From NCBI GenBank assembly GCA_024404115.1, contig JAKSQM010000001.1, positions 248,001-312,000 on the forward strand: a DNA stretch of 64,000 bases. The letters are read 5' to 3'. The stretch is from Clostridia bacterium (lineage in GTDB: Bacteria > Bacillota > Clostridia > Oscillospirales > Acutalibacteraceae). The position numbers and the translations under genes were made by a program. The notes under the pieces were generated by a model. The model was given only the letters and a program-made list of their open reading frames with translations. It was not told the DNA's origin and did not search any database. Positions 39,283-48,136 of this stretch are shown piece after piece; positions within the stretch are counted from its first letter, which is position 1, and each line of letters opens with the position of its first letter.

Positions 39283-39296
39283 TATATCTAGGAAAA

Positions 39297-39812
39297 TTAG
39301 GGAAAATCGTCAACAATTAAGAAGTCATCATCTGCTGCATTAGCGCCGGATTCGTATGTAGAATTCAGAAATGTCATAAGAGCTTCCAATGTTTCTACAT
39401 CCTCGGTTTCATCAATGACCTCAGCAATTTTCATAATACCGAAGTTTGCGAATTTGGTTAGAAAACCGATCGGGTTGAAATCAGGCTTCTTTTTGTCATC
39501 AAAAGCCAATTGGAGCCGTGCATCCTCGTCGAGCTCAAGGTGTTTAGTGGTTACCAATGCGCTCTGGAACATGAACTCCAAAAGGGACTTATTCGACCCT
39601 TTTCCCAAGACGTTTCTACCAACAGTATGTGGATCAATTTCATAATCAGCTGGCACCATTGCCTCTGTATCGATCTGGCCATCGTACATCATTCCAATGG
39701 TTATGCAAAGAGCATAGACTTCCCACTGTGTTTCAAAAACTGTGCCAACCAGCTTTTCGAGCGTGTTGTGCCAAATAGGACCTTTTAAGATTGCATCAGT
39801 AGTCAGTTCCAT
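39297..39812 (-). CDS. Phosphorothioation-associated protein of 171 aa (candidate Dnd-associated protein 4)
   Basis: 171 aa, acidic, helical, no signal peptide; starts MELTTDAILKGPIWHN and ends DDDFLIVDDFP. I do not recognise catalytic motifs. Length and position beside an SMC-like ATPase and a PLD-helicase fit the small family annotated as DNA phosphorothioation-associated protein 4, but that link is from memory and context. It overlaps the ATPase gene by 17 bp and is the last gene of its cassette. Confidence 0.6.
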   Translation of the reverse strand: MELTTDAILKGPIWHNTLEKLVGTVFETQWEVYALCITIGMMYDGQIDTEAMVPADYEIDPHTVGRNVLGKGSNKSLLEFMFQSALVTTKHLELDEDARLQLAFDDKKKPDFNPIGFLTKFANFGIMKIAEVIDETEDVETLEALMTFLNSTYESGANAADDDFLIVDDFP

Positions 39813-41793
39813 TTACGCTAAACACCTCCGGGTTGTATCCTCTTTCCACATGGGAAACGTTTCTTTCTGCATTACTGTAAATCGTCCATACATTTTTGAC
39901 ACCTTCCTCACCGAAACACGCATTGATGTCATCTTTCGAGAAGAGGATAACCTGCGGTGCGTATGCGGGAATAGTATCAATGACATTTTGCCGCTGAATA
40001 ACGTCGAGCTTTGAGAAAGGGCCGTCAAGGATCAGCGGGAATTCCTTATCTCGCAGCGCCGGTACATCACCGAGCAGTTTGAAAATGCCGCCGATATATG
40101 CAAACGAAACCACGGCAAACTGTCCTTCGGACTTGGCTTCATCACCGAAGCTGTCACGGACGCTTAACTCAAATTTTTCTGTCATGCTAACCTGACGCGT
40201 GCTGGTAAGCATCTTTCCAAGCAGGTCTTGAATAGCATGCCGCAATGTCTCACTGTATCTCTTGGCTGAGGCTTTCAGGGTGCTGTCATAATATACGCGG
40301 ACAGCCTCTATAATCTGAATCTGCGCGTCAAGTTTTTCATTTTCGCCAACACGAGCAAGCAAATCATCCAGCTTTTTCTTACGTTGCTTTTTGATCTGCT
40401 CTTGTAGACCAAGCTCTTTCGTGAACTTGTCGAGTTCTCCGCGCCAATACCGCTGTGACTCTTCTGCTTTGGCACGTTTGGCTATAAGAGCATCGACATT
40501 TTCACCTTGCTTCTGCTCTTCATCGATATCGTGGATCTCTTGCTGCAAGGATGCGATCTGATCACGATACTGGAAAATGGCTTCGAGATGCTTCAGCAGG
40601 ATCTCACTGTCATATGTTGCGCTCCAGCGTGTTGCTGAATTCTTGAACTGGTCGTAAATATACTTATACGACAGCGGCGGGAACATTTTCAATAGTGATT
40701 CCAGCTCCGCATGCTCACTTTCGTGAATGGGATTGCCGCACAGGCATGTATGCTCGTTCAGCAGCGACAGTACCAGATCTTTTGTAAGTCCGGGCAACAG
40801 CTTTTGGTCTTCAACTTTCAAGCCAATACGAAGTTCTGCCTCTTCAACCACCCGTGAAATAAGCAGGTACGGATAATTGGCCATCACTGTAGCGCCAAAA
40901 GACTTCATCTCTCGCTGGATGGCACCCTCAATAGTTTTAATGGCATCTCTGGCCTTTTTTCTGCGCTTTTCGAGTGCCTCTTGTGAGGGATTACTGCCAA
41001 TCTTTTCAGACAGATCTTGTGCCTCTGCCTTGTATCGCGCAATGGCGTTCTTGCATCGTTCAATTTCTTCCTCGAGAGACTCCACCTTTTTCAAGGACTG
41101 GTTATATGCACCGCGTGCGATAATTACATCCTTATTTGTGCTGTTTTCTGCACGGCTCAAATATAATTTGCCAAGGACGGTGGATGTACCGCTGCTCTGC
41201 GTACCAATATGCACAAGGGCTTGCTCGTAGATGTCCAAGTCAAAAATAGAGTACAATGCCTTTCTAAGGGATTTTGCAGAATCACGGCCTTTTTGGTTAA
41301 GGTCGGCAATCATACTTTCACCGTCGAAGAAGAAATACTGTGACAAACCACTTGGCAGAATCTGTTCGATTATATTTTCGGGGTTGTCAGAAACCGTTTT
41401 CCAGTCATCGCCAATTCTCTTTGACAATCTAAATTTTTTAGTGATAACCTTCGACTCGTACTGCTCTTTCTGATAAATCCATTCGCGCCGCAAGGAATAG
41501 TATTCCACCACACCGGCGGCGTTAGGATGCTCAAAGTCGATCACGCCAAGCACGGGGAAAGTCTTGTGGAAACCAACCGACTGTTCAAAATCGAGGTTGT
41601 ACATTTTATTGCTGGCTGTTTTATTAAAATGTACTTCACCGTAGAATATCCACTGAAACAGTTGGTGGAGTGTCGTCTTACCAACACCGTTAGGGCCATA
41701 AATCACAGTGACGCTTCCGTCTGTCGGGAAGGTCAATTCGCAGTGATCACGAAAGTTTCGGAAATTTTGAAACTCAACTTTGCTGATCTTCAT
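39796..41793 (-). CDS. SMC/Rad50-like ATPase of the phosphorothioation-associated cassette
   Basis: 665 aa. MKISKVEFQNFRNFRDHCELTF and Walker A YGPNGVGKTTLHQLF (33-41), coiled coils (about 200-310 and 400-500), a CLCGNPI motif near the middle that could form a zinc-hook-like turn, signature-like KSEGQFAVVSFAYI and Walker B FPLILDGPFSKLD. It resembles DndD but is a separate gene, so the island encodes two SMC-like ATPases. It overlaps its neighbours by 20 and 17 bp, so it is probably made as part of a complex with them. Confidence 0.8.
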   Translation of the reverse strand: MKISKVEFQNFRNFRDHCELTFPTDGSVTVIYGPNGVGKTTLHQLFQWIFYGEVHFNKTASNKMYNLDFEQSVGFHKTFPVLGVIDFEHPNAAGVVEYYSLRREWIYQKEQYESKVITKKFRLSKRIGDDWKTVSDNPENIIEQILPSGLSQYFFFDGESMIADLNQKGRDSAKSLRKALYSIFDLDIYEQALVHIGTQSSGTSTVLGKLYLSRAENSTNKDVIIARGAYNQSLKKVESLEEEIERCKNAIARYKAEAQDLSEKIGSNPSQEALEKRRKKARDAIKTIEGAIQREMKSFGATVMANYPYLLISRVVEEAELRIGLKVEDQKLLPGLTKDLVLSLLNEHTCLCGNPIHESEHAELESLLKMFPPLSYKYIYDQFKNSATRWSATYDSEILLKHLEAIFQYRDQIASLQQEIHDIDEEQKQGENVDALIAKRAKAEESQRYWRGELDKFTKELGLQEQIKKQRKKKLDDLLARVGENEKLDAQIQIIEAVRVYYDSTLKASAKRYSETLRHAIQDLLGKMLTSTRQVSMTEKFELSVRDSFGDEAKSEGQFAVVSFAYIGGIFKLLGDVPALRDKEFPLILDGPFSKLDVIQRQNVIDTIPAYAPQVILFSKDDINACFGEEGVKNVWTIYSNAERNVSHVERGYNPEVFSVNGTDY

Positions 41794-41947
41794 GGTCGAT
41801 CTCCACCCCCTTTAGTGCTTTCAGAATACCATCAACCACTTCTTTTTTCTGTTTCGTTGGGTCAATAGAAAAATGTGCTGCCAAACGTTCTCTCTCTATT
41901 TCTTCGACTTTTTTAATCATAAAGTCGACTGCCTGCTCTTTAGTCAT
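41774..41947 (-). CDS. Small helical protein (57 aa) in the phosphorothioation-associated cassette
   Basis: 57 aa from the ATG at 41947 (MTKEQAVDFMIKKVEEIERE ...), starting inside the last codons of the helicase gene (8-nt overlap) and ending inside the ATPase start (20-nt overlap). Charged and helical, no known domain. The tight overlaps on both sides argue for a real gene whose product bridges or regulates helicase and ATPase. Confidence 0.7.
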   Translation of the reverse strand: MTKEQAVDFMIKKVEEIERERLAAHFSIDPTKQKKEVVDGILKALKGVEIDHEDQQS

Positions 41948-43988
41948 CGAGCTCTGCCTCCTTGCCATCGTCGAATGTGGTAATGAAGTCGTCGAGGTTC
42001 AAACCATAATCAGCTGCAAGTGTATCCAACTGATTCAGCATCTCATCGGCGTTTATTGCCAGTCGGGCATATTCATAGAAACGACGTAGTTCTATTTCTG
42101 CCATCTTAATAGTTTCGTGGGATGGGAGCACAATTACGTCATATATATTGGCGTATTGTTTGTTCCCGTAAGTTCTTAATATACGGCCTCTGCGCTGCAC
42201 GAACTCTCGGTAATCGTCATTGCTTGACAAAATCAAAGCACCTTCAATAGACGGGATGTTGATGCCCTCATCAAGGCAGCGAATAGCCGCAAGTGAATCA
42301 ATCGCACCCTCGTTGAAGGATTCAACCAAATCCATGCGCTCTACCATGTTCTCCGAGGCGGTAAACTGACTGGACTTAAAGCCCAAATCGGCAAGTTTAC
42401 GTTTCACGAATTGAATGTGGCGAATTTCGTTGTTGTCATCATCGTACAGCTTTCCGTCACCGCAATACACGATGAAGTGATCCTTTTCCTTTATGTGACC
42501 AAGGATCTCTTCAATGCGTGTTTCCTTTTCCTCTGACATAGAAATAATGCGGAGTCGGGCACGGAGGTATAGGGCAAGGTTTTCAGGATCAATGCACACA
42601 CCATTGCGGAAACACCCTGCGATTTGAGCGCTCTTTTTTCTGAATCGATCTTCTTCGTCGCCGGTGGCATTCACAAATATCGGATGGTAATAGTACTTTA
42701 CCAAGAAGCCCTTATCGAGCGCCTGTTCAATAGGCAAGTTAAATACTTGTCCACCAAAGAACGCCATAAGTTCTTCGCCCTTGGCTGTGTTCTTACCGCT
42801 GAACGGTGTTGCACTTAATCCGAGCATATAATGGAATTGACCTTTTAATTCCTCAGGTCGTTTTGTGAATCTATGTGCCTCATCCACGATCAGCAGCTTT
42901 TCTTGCTTGGATTTATTAAGCGTCTTCTGAAAACGAGGTAGATTAAAGGATGTAATCGTAGAAATGATTACGATTTGGCTATCCTTTTTCAAACGCTGCC
43001 GCACGATAGCCTGCGACATTTGCTGCTCCCAACTGTGGTTTTCAGAGGATACCATAATAATTGTGGCATCAGGCATTGCCTTAATAACGTCTTCCGACCA
43101 CTGCCGCACGAGGTGCTTATACGGGGCACAAATTACAACCATTGCCGGATGCTGCTTCATGAGCTCCACTGCAGAGTATATTGCCGTCCAAGTTTTACCA
43201 GTACCAGTAGCCATAACATAGAAGCCGTGGTACTGATTATCTGTCCACGCCTTAATTGCGGCTTCCTGATAGTCACGCAACTTGATTGGTGCAGGATCCT
43301 TTGATTTTGGTGAGGTCGCACGGCGCTCAACAATTTTTATGATATTACTGTGTGCAGACGTTGTGTAATCGTAGGATTTCACGTGTGGATGTGTACCATT
43401 CCAGAGGGCGTCGAATTCTTGGCGCTCATCCTCGATACCATCAACATCTGCAGCTTTCCAGCTTCGGATGATTCGCACCTTCTCGTAGTTATCCCGGTAG
43501 CCATTATATGTTTCATTGGGAGAACCGTAAAAAACAACGGTGTTGCCGTCGAAGTCATCCAAAATGCCCAGCTTATCATGGTACATTCCCGCTCCGTTGG
43601 TTACGGCAATTTTTATATCCAATGTGTCATTTGCGATTAGCGATGCCAGCAACTGCAATTTTGCGTCATCAAGTTCCTCGATCGCCGTAATAAAGTCTCG
43701 ATCGAAAGCGCTGGAAATTATCTCTTCTCTCTTCTTGTACCCGATGTTAATGGCGTTAACATCATCTTCACTTAATTGAGGGCTTGCTATGAGTTGGATT
43801 TTTCCACGATTTCTGGAAAGTGCTACGATGCCATCAATGATAGGCCCAAATACGCCAGAGGAGAAGAAGCCAACACTACGCCTATATGTTTTTGTCTGTT
43901 TGAGTGCAGGGACAAGAAAAGAATCTACTATATTATCGCTGCCGTGACTAGCATAGCTGATTTTGATATTCAAATCCTTAAAGCTCAT
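41940..43988 (-). CDS. PLD-nuclease/superfamily 2 helicase, candidate phosphorothioation-dependent restriction enzyme
   Basis: 682 aa, GGAGG before the ATG. The N-terminal phospholipase-D-like domain has MYHDKLGILDD (HxK at 137-139) and FYGSPNET (about 154-161). Then an SF2 helicase: MATGTGKTWTAI (Walker A 262-266), IVDEAHRF (DEAH 369-372), GLSATPF, and QRRGRILRTYG (motif VI). This matches the family annotated as DNA phosphorothioation system restriction enzyme. It opens a four-gene cassette that ends just before the dndB promoter. It would cut or block DNA lacking the host sulfur mark; general type III-like restriction is the alternative. Confidence 0.82.
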   Translation of the reverse strand: MSFKDLNIKISYASHGSDNIVDSFLVPALKQTKTYRRSVGFFSSGVFGPIIDGIVALSRNRGKIQLIASPQLSEDDVNAINIGYKKREEIISSAFDRDFITAIEELDDAKLQLLASLIANDTLDIKIAVTNGAGMYHDKLGILDDFDGNTVVFYGSPNETYNGYRDNYEKVRIIRSWKAADVDGIEDERQEFDALWNGTHPHVKSYDYTTSAHSNIIKIVERRATSPKSKDPAPIKLRDYQEAAIKAWTDNQYHGFYVMATGTGKTWTAIYSAVELMKQHPAMVVICAPYKHLVRQWSEDVIKAMPDATIIMVSSENHSWEQQMSQAIVRQRLKKDSQIVIISTITSFNLPRFQKTLNKSKQEKLLIVDEAHRFTKRPEELKGQFHYMLGLSATPFSGKNTAKGEELMAFFGGQVFNLPIEQALDKGFLVKYYYHPIFVNATGDEEDRFRKKSAQIAGCFRNGVCIDPENLALYLRARLRIISMSEEKETRIEEILGHIKEKDHFIVYCGDGKLYDDDNNEIRHIQFVKRKLADLGFKSSQFTASENMVERMDLVESFNEGAIDSLAAIRCLDEGINIPSIEGALILSSNDDYREFVQRRGRILRTYGNKQYANIYDVIVLPSHETIKMAEIELRRFYEYARLAINADEMLNQLDTLAADYGLNLDDFITTFDDGKEAELDD

Positions 43989-44602
43989 AGTTCCTCCGTA
44001 TTTATGTTATTCTATATCAAGAAGCATTTTTGTCTGTTTTGTGTATTCTTTTTTGAGGGAAGCGGGGCTAGTGATGGTCATCTACCCACCAAACTGGAAC
44101 ATCCAGCCGAAAAATGTCGGGCTGATCTGCACGGTCACTGCTGCCATGCAGGTGTGTTCGCCGGTGCGGCGTATAGTAATGTCTTCATTGCACTCTTAGC
44201 ACAATACAGCAACAATATTGTCTGACCGTCCTCCTTCGACACGATTTGCCTTCGGACAAGTGGGCATATCAGTACAATTATATTATAGCGCAAACTGTAA
44301 ATTTTTACAACAATCAAGCGTAACTTTTTTGTTACATTTGGTTGTTTTGCAGATGTTTTTTGAACATCCGTTCCGTTCAAATCCTCTCACGTCCGCGTTT
44401 GACAATTTCTTTGCAGGTGCAAAGAAACACCAAAAGTACACCACCATTTTAGGGCTGTTTTGCTTGCTGATAACAGAAAAAGGACTTCGGGACAGCCGTG
44501 ATAGCCATTCCGAAGCCCTGATTTCACTGATTTTCGCTGTTTTTGCCCCTAAAAGCATGAAAAAACCTCTTTTGCCTTGGTAGACAAAAGAGGTTTCTTT
44601 GA
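43989..44602. other. Right end of the island, no convincing gene
   Basis: Holds the leader of the helicase cassette, a short plus-strand frame (about 44073-44198, starting MVIYPPNWNIQPKNVG) that looks like a fragment of a larger protein I cannot name, AT-rich sequence (44270-44350), and the tRNA-Ser terminator at 44563-44596. A minus-strand frame that begins inside the tRNA (44283-44702) is not credible. Confidence 0.55.
44563..44596 (-). terminator. Terminator of tRNA-Ser
   Basis: AAACCTCTTTTG and CAAAAGAGGTTT pair perfectly (12 bp), followed on the minus strand by TTTTT. It belongs to the island side, replacing the original terminator now at the left boundary. Confidence 0.85.
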
Positions 44603-44694
44603 TGGCGGAGAGCAAGGGATTCGAACCCTCGAAACGTTTTAGGCGTTTACACGATTTCCAATCGTGCTCCTTCGGCCAGCTCGGACAACTCTCC
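44603..44694 (-). tRNA. tRNA-Ser, anticodon GGA
   Basis: 92 nt on the minus strand with encoded CCA. Acceptor stem GGAGAGT/GCTCTCC, anticodon arm CACGA-TTGGAAA-TCGTG giving GGA, long variable arm as in tRNA-Ser, and T-arm with TTCGAAT. It decodes UCC/UCU. Its 3' 16 bases are duplicated at 28574-28589, marking it as the insertion site of the island. Confidence 0.95.
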
Positions 44695-44779
44695 GTATTC
44701 AACCAACTTCATTATTATAACTGACCTTTATGTAAAAATCAAGTATTTTTTCTTTTTATTTGAATTTTATTTTAAGCTA

Positions 44780-44808
44780 TTGAAAAAATTCTTTTTTTAT
44801 ATTATAAT
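44780..44808 (+). promoter_or_regulatory. Promoter of the MBOAT operon
   Basis: TTGAAA at 44780-44785, TATAAT at 44803-44808, 17-bp spacer. Confidence 0.7.
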
Positions 44809-44844
44809 CTAATGTGATAAATAATGAACGAAAGGGGAAATTTT

Positions 44845-46239
44845 ATGGTTTTTTCAACAACTACATTTCTGTTTGTGTTCCTCCCTGCCGTTCTGCTGGC
44901 TTACTACATCCCGTTTGTGAGAAAAAGAAGAGCGCTCAGCAACTTTGTTCTCACCGCCGCCAGCATCCTTTTTTATGCGTGGGGCGAGCCTGTTTATGTG
45001 CTGATTATGCTCGGCTCAATTTTAGCCAACTGGGCATTTGGTCTTTTAGTTAAAAAACATAACGGCAACAAAAAAGCAAAAATCATAACCGCTGTTTCTG
45101 CCGTTTTCAACATATCAATTCTTTTTGTCTTTAAATATCTCACATTCACCCTCAAGAATCTGAATCTTCTTTTTAATTCAGATATGAAAGTGCTTGAAAT
45201 CACTTTGCCAATTGGCATTTCTTTCTTCACATTTCAGGCAATGAGCTATGTTGTGGATGTTTACCGTGGCAAAGGCTCCGCACAAAAAAATCCGCTGAAT
45301 GTTGCGCTTTATATTTCGTTCTTCCCTCAGCTTATTGCAGGTCCTATTGTTCGATATGAAACCGTTGCAAAAGAGATTATGGAGCGCCGTGAAAACTTTG
45401 ATGATTTCAGCGAGGGCGCATACAGATTTGCCGTTGGACTTTGCAAAAAAGTTCTTCTTGCAAACAATCTTGCTTCTGTGGCAGACCTTGCATTTTCGCA
45501 GGATAAGCCCAGTGTTGTAATGGCTTGGGTTGGCGCAATTGCATATACGCTTCAGATTTATTTTGACTTCTCAGGATACAGTGAAATGGCAATCGGTCTT
45601 GGCAGAATGTTCGGCTTCCATTTCCTCGAAAACTTTAATTATCCCTACATTACAAAATCAATCACAGATTTCTGGCGCAGATGGCATATGTCGCTGGGCA
45701 CATGGTTCAGAGATTATGTTTATATCCCCCTCGGCGGCAGCAGGGTTGACACAAAAACAAGGCTCGTTTTCAACCTTTTTGTTACATGGGCGCTTACAGG
45801 AATATGGCACGGTGCAAACTGGACTTTCCTTGCGTGGGGACTTCTTTATTTCGTGCTTCTCACCATTGAAAAGCTCACTGGCTTCCACGAAAAAATCGGC
45901 TGGTTCGGTCATATTTATGCAATGCTTTTTGTTATTCTCGGCTGGGTTCTTTTCAGGTCAGAAACAATCACATCTGCGCTTCAATATATGGGCGCAATGT
46001 TTGGCATAGGCGCAGGCGGATTCAGCGACGGACTTGCGCTGACCTATATAAATTACAACAAATTTTATTTCATTTTCGGTATCCTTGCATGCTTCCCGAT
46101 TCAAAAAATTATCAAGCCAAAAATCAATAAAAAACTTTACAGCATTTTGTCAGTAATTGTGCTTTGTCTGCTTACAGTTATTTCAATTTCTTTTATGGTT
46201 AAAGGCTCGTATAATCCGTTTATTTATTTCAATTTTTAA
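44845..46239 (+). CDS. MBOAT family membrane O-acyltransferase (AlgI/DltB-like)
   Basis: 464 aa from the ATG at 44845, which follows AAAGGGGA; an earlier ATG lies before that site. About ten membrane helices, with the MBOAT core YFDFSGYSEMAIGLGRMFGF, ITDFWRRWHMSLGTWFRDYVYIPLGGSR and LTGIWHGANWTFLAWG carrying the conserved His. It moves an acyl group (commonly acetyl) across the membrane onto a surface polysaccharide. The following gene encodes a DHHW/AlgJ-like partner, the usual pair. No dlt genes are present, so D-alanylation is not indicated. Confidence 0.93.
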   Translation: MVFSTTTFLFVFLPAVLLAYYIPFVRKRRALSNFVLTAASILFYAWGEPVYVLIMLGSILANWAFGLLVKKHNGNKKAKIITAVSAVFNISILFVFKYLTFTLKNLNLLFNSDMKVLEITLPIGISFFTFQAMSYVVDVYRGKGSAQKNPLNVALYISFFPQLIAGPIVRYETVAKEIMERRENFDDFSEGAYRFAVGLCKKVLLANNLASVADLAFSQDKPSVVMAWVGAIAYTLQIYFDFSGYSEMAIGLGRMFGFHFLENFNYPYITKSITDFWRRWHMSLGTWFRDYVYIPLGGSRVDTKTRLVFNLFVTWALTGIWHGANWTFLAWGLLYFVLLTIEKLTGFHEKIGWFGHIYAMLFVILGWVLFRSETITSALQYMGAMFGIGAGGFSDGLALTYINYNKFYFIFGILACFPIQKIIKPKINKKLYSILSVIVLCLLTVISISFMVKGSYNPFIYFNF

Positions 46240-46253
46240 AGGAGTGAAACAGT

Positions 46254-47585
46254 ATGAAAAAACTTAATCTTACAGGCAAAAAAGTTTTTGCAATACTGTT
46301 TTCTCTTTTTGTATTTTTTTATTTTGCTACAGTATGTGAGCGATTTGTCAGATCATCTGTTTTGCATATTGTGATTCCCGGCGCATTAAAAACTGAAACT
46401 GCATATACAGGTGATTCTGAATCAACTGATTGGGAAGCGGTTTATCCGTTTAAAGAAGAAGACCTTGAAGCAGAACAGCAGGAAAAATTGAAAAAGAAAA
46501 AAGAAGAGCCAAAAAAATTAACGGCATTGGATATTTATAAAAACAAAGCGGATAACATAAAATCATCTGTTGATTATTATACAAGCAAGCTTCTTTTTTT
46601 AAGAATGAAGTTTATCGAATTTAATTCGTTTTTTAATAAGACTATCGGAATGAAACTTTTCAGCGGTTCAGATGATATTGCCGCACTTGCAGATGGTTCA
46701 CTTGTTTATTACACCAGTGAAAGAGATATATCAATTGGCATAAAAAATATGATTTCACTTTCTGAATATGTAAATGGTCGTGGAGAAGATTTTTTATATG
46801 TTCAGGTCCCGTCAAAAATTGACCCAGAAACAAATTATCTCCCCGCAGGTATAGTTGACTACGGCAACGAAACTGCCGATAAAATGTTGAACGCTCTAAA
46901 AAAAGAAAACATTAAATATCTTGACCTGCGTGATTGTATGAAAAAGCAGGGCATGAGCTACACAGAGTCATTCTATTTTACAGATCACCACTGGAAAACT
47001 GGTGTTGGTATGTGGGCGGCAAATGAAATTTCAAAAACTCTTGCTTCATTTGGAGTGAATTATCAGCCGGAGCTTCTTTCAAAAGATAATTATACAGAAA
47101 CTGTTTATGAAAAATATCTGCTGGGTTCGCTGGGAAGAGAGGTTACACTTGCCAATGCCGACCCTGAAGATATCAGCATATATACACCTGATTTTGAAAC
47201 AGATTTCACTGTTGATTATTATGATTTTGGCAAGAGAACCGGCGACTTTAAAGAATCTCTGCTTAATATGAGCTTTTTACAGAAAATAGATTATTATAAT
47301 ACTTCACCTTATAGTGCTTATCTCTATGGTGTTTCACCAATAGTTACAATTAAAAATAATATGGCAAATAATAATAAAAGAGTTCTGTTTATTGCAGATT
47401 CTTTTTGTCATTGCGTTTTGCCATATGTTGCAACACAGGTGCAGTATGTTGACAAAATTGATTTAAGATATTTCACTGGCAGCGTTAAAACATTCATTGA
47501 AAAAACTAATCCCGACATCGTGGTTGTTATGTATTATCCTGGTTCACTTGTGGATGGAAATTATGAAACAATGAGGCTGAAATGA
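46254..47585 (+). CDS. DHHW-family (AlgJ/AlgX-like) SGNH hydrolase-type protein, partner of MBOAT
   Basis: 443 aa, N-terminal membrane anchor (VFAILFSLFVFFYFATV), then a charged linker and an extracytoplasmic domain with FTDHHWKTGVGMWAA (the DHHW motif, Asp-His of the triad) and VLFIADSFCHC (the GDS-like Ser block). The domain probably transfers the acetyl group delivered by the MBOAT protein to a polymer. AAAGGAG precedes the ATG; the gene overlaps the next by 4 bp (ATGA). Confidence 0.85.
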   Translation: MKKLNLTGKKVFAILFSLFVFFYFATVCERFVRSSVLHIVIPGALKTETAYTGDSESTDWEAVYPFKEEDLEAEQQEKLKKKKEEPKKLTALDIYKNKADNIKSSVDYYTSKLLFLRMKFIEFNSFFNKTIGMKLFSGSDDIAALADGSLVYYTSERDISIGIKNMISLSEYVNGRGEDFLYVQVPSKIDPETNYLPAGIVDYGNETADKMLNALKKENIKYLDLRDCMKKQGMSYTESFYFTDHHWKTGVGMWAANEISKTLASFGVNYQPELLSKDNYTETVYEKYLLGSLGREVTLANADPEDISIYTPDFETDFTVDYYDFGKRTGDFKESLLNMSFLQKIDYYNTSPYSAYLYGVSPIVTIKNNMANNNKRVLFIADSFCHCVLPYVATQVQYVDKIDLRYFTGSVKTFIEKTNPDIVVVMYYPGSLVDGNYETMRLK

Positions 47586-47983
47586 TGACAAAATTATTTT
47601 TAACTTTGATAATCATTCTTGCGTTTATCTGTGTTGTTTCGGTGATTATCGGCATCAGCAATAAAAATAAAATTTTTCCTATTGTTTCTGTCTGTTGTTC
47701 GGTGATGATAATTGCCCTCGCTTTCTGCTGTGCAATTGATTTGAAAAGTGATAATTCCAGCGAAAACGAAGAAAAAATTTCTGTTTCTGTAACTCATACA
47801 TCGGCTTCAAAAAATAAAACTCCAAAGACAACTGAGCAGGATAAGCAACAGATTGTCTATATCACCAGAACAGGCCAAAAATATCATTATTCTTATGATT
47901 GTTCCGAAACAGATTTTTATGAATGTACCTTGGAAGAGGCGCTGGAGCTGGGACTTGAACCTTGTTCAAATTGCGTGAAATAA
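47582..47983 (+). CDS. Small membrane protein with C-terminal Cys/His motif
   Basis: 133 aa. Two membrane helices (about 4-26 and 31-52), a Ser/Thr/Lys-rich linker, then VYITRTGQKYHYSYDCSETDFYECTLEEALELGLEPCSNCVK. This last segment matches a recurrent motif with H, C and CxxC found at the C-termini of exported Firmicute proteins and thought to bind metal. It is translationally coupled to the DHHW gene, so it likely belongs to the same polymer-modification machinery. Exact role unknown. Confidence 0.65.
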   Translation: MMTKLFLTLIIILAFICVVSVIIGISNKNKIFPIVSVCCSVMIIALAFCCAIDLKSDNSSENEEKISVSVTHTSASKNKTPKTTEQDKQQIVYITRTGQKYHYSYDCSETDFYECTLEEALELGLEPCSNCVK

Positions 47984-48028
47984 ATGCTTTATAGAAATAA
48001 AAACAGATAAATTGTCGCTCGTTTTTAG

Positions 48029-48056
48029 TTGACAAAAGCGGCGAAAGTGTTATAAT
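48029..48056 (+). promoter_or_regulatory. Promoter of the second GSIII gene
   Basis: TTGACA at 48029-48034, TATAAT at 48051-48056, 16-bp spacer. Confidence 0.75.
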
Positions 48057-48062
48057 AATATT

Positions 48063-48097
48063 AACAACGAAGCTTAATAAAGTTTCGTTGTTTTTTT
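48063..48097 (+). promoter_or_regulatory. Leader terminator upstream of the second GSIII gene
   Basis: ACAACGAA (48064-48071) pairs with TTCGTTGT (48084-48091), with an inner CTT/AAG and AATA loop, followed by a T run to 48097. It starts at about +1 of the predicted transcript and lies about 40 nt before the start codon, so most transcripts should stop unless antitermination occurs. Confidence 0.75.
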
Positions 48098-48136
48098 GTG
48101 ATTATTTAATCAATTTTTCAGAAGGTGGTAATTAGA

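Larger units (their letters stand above)
28574..44620. mobile_element. Genomic island inserted at tRNA-Ser(GGA)
   Basis: The 16-mer GCGGAGAGCAAGGGAT occurs at 28574-28589 and at 44605-44620, where it is the 3' end (T-arm to discriminator) of an intact tRNA-Ser gene. Between them lie a broken large serine recombinase, an IS21-like element, two phosphorothioation-related operons and unassigned fragments. Base composition is clearly more GC-rich than the surroundings, most strongly in the recombinase. No intact integrase remains, so the island is probably no longer self-mobile. Confidence 0.75.

Noticed and set aside
32330-43988. DndFGH (DptFGH) restriction genes
   Set aside because: None of the proteins shows the expected features; the effectors present are a PLD-helicase cassette and a DUF262 protein.
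32330-44602. dndA cysteine desulfurase
   Set aside because: No PLP cysteine desulfurase is encoded in the island; a chromosomal enzyme must be used.
44283-44702. 139-codon frame overlapping tRNA-Ser and its terminator
   Set aside because: It begins within the tRNA gene, has no ribosome site, and reads through the terminator; the tRNA explains the region.
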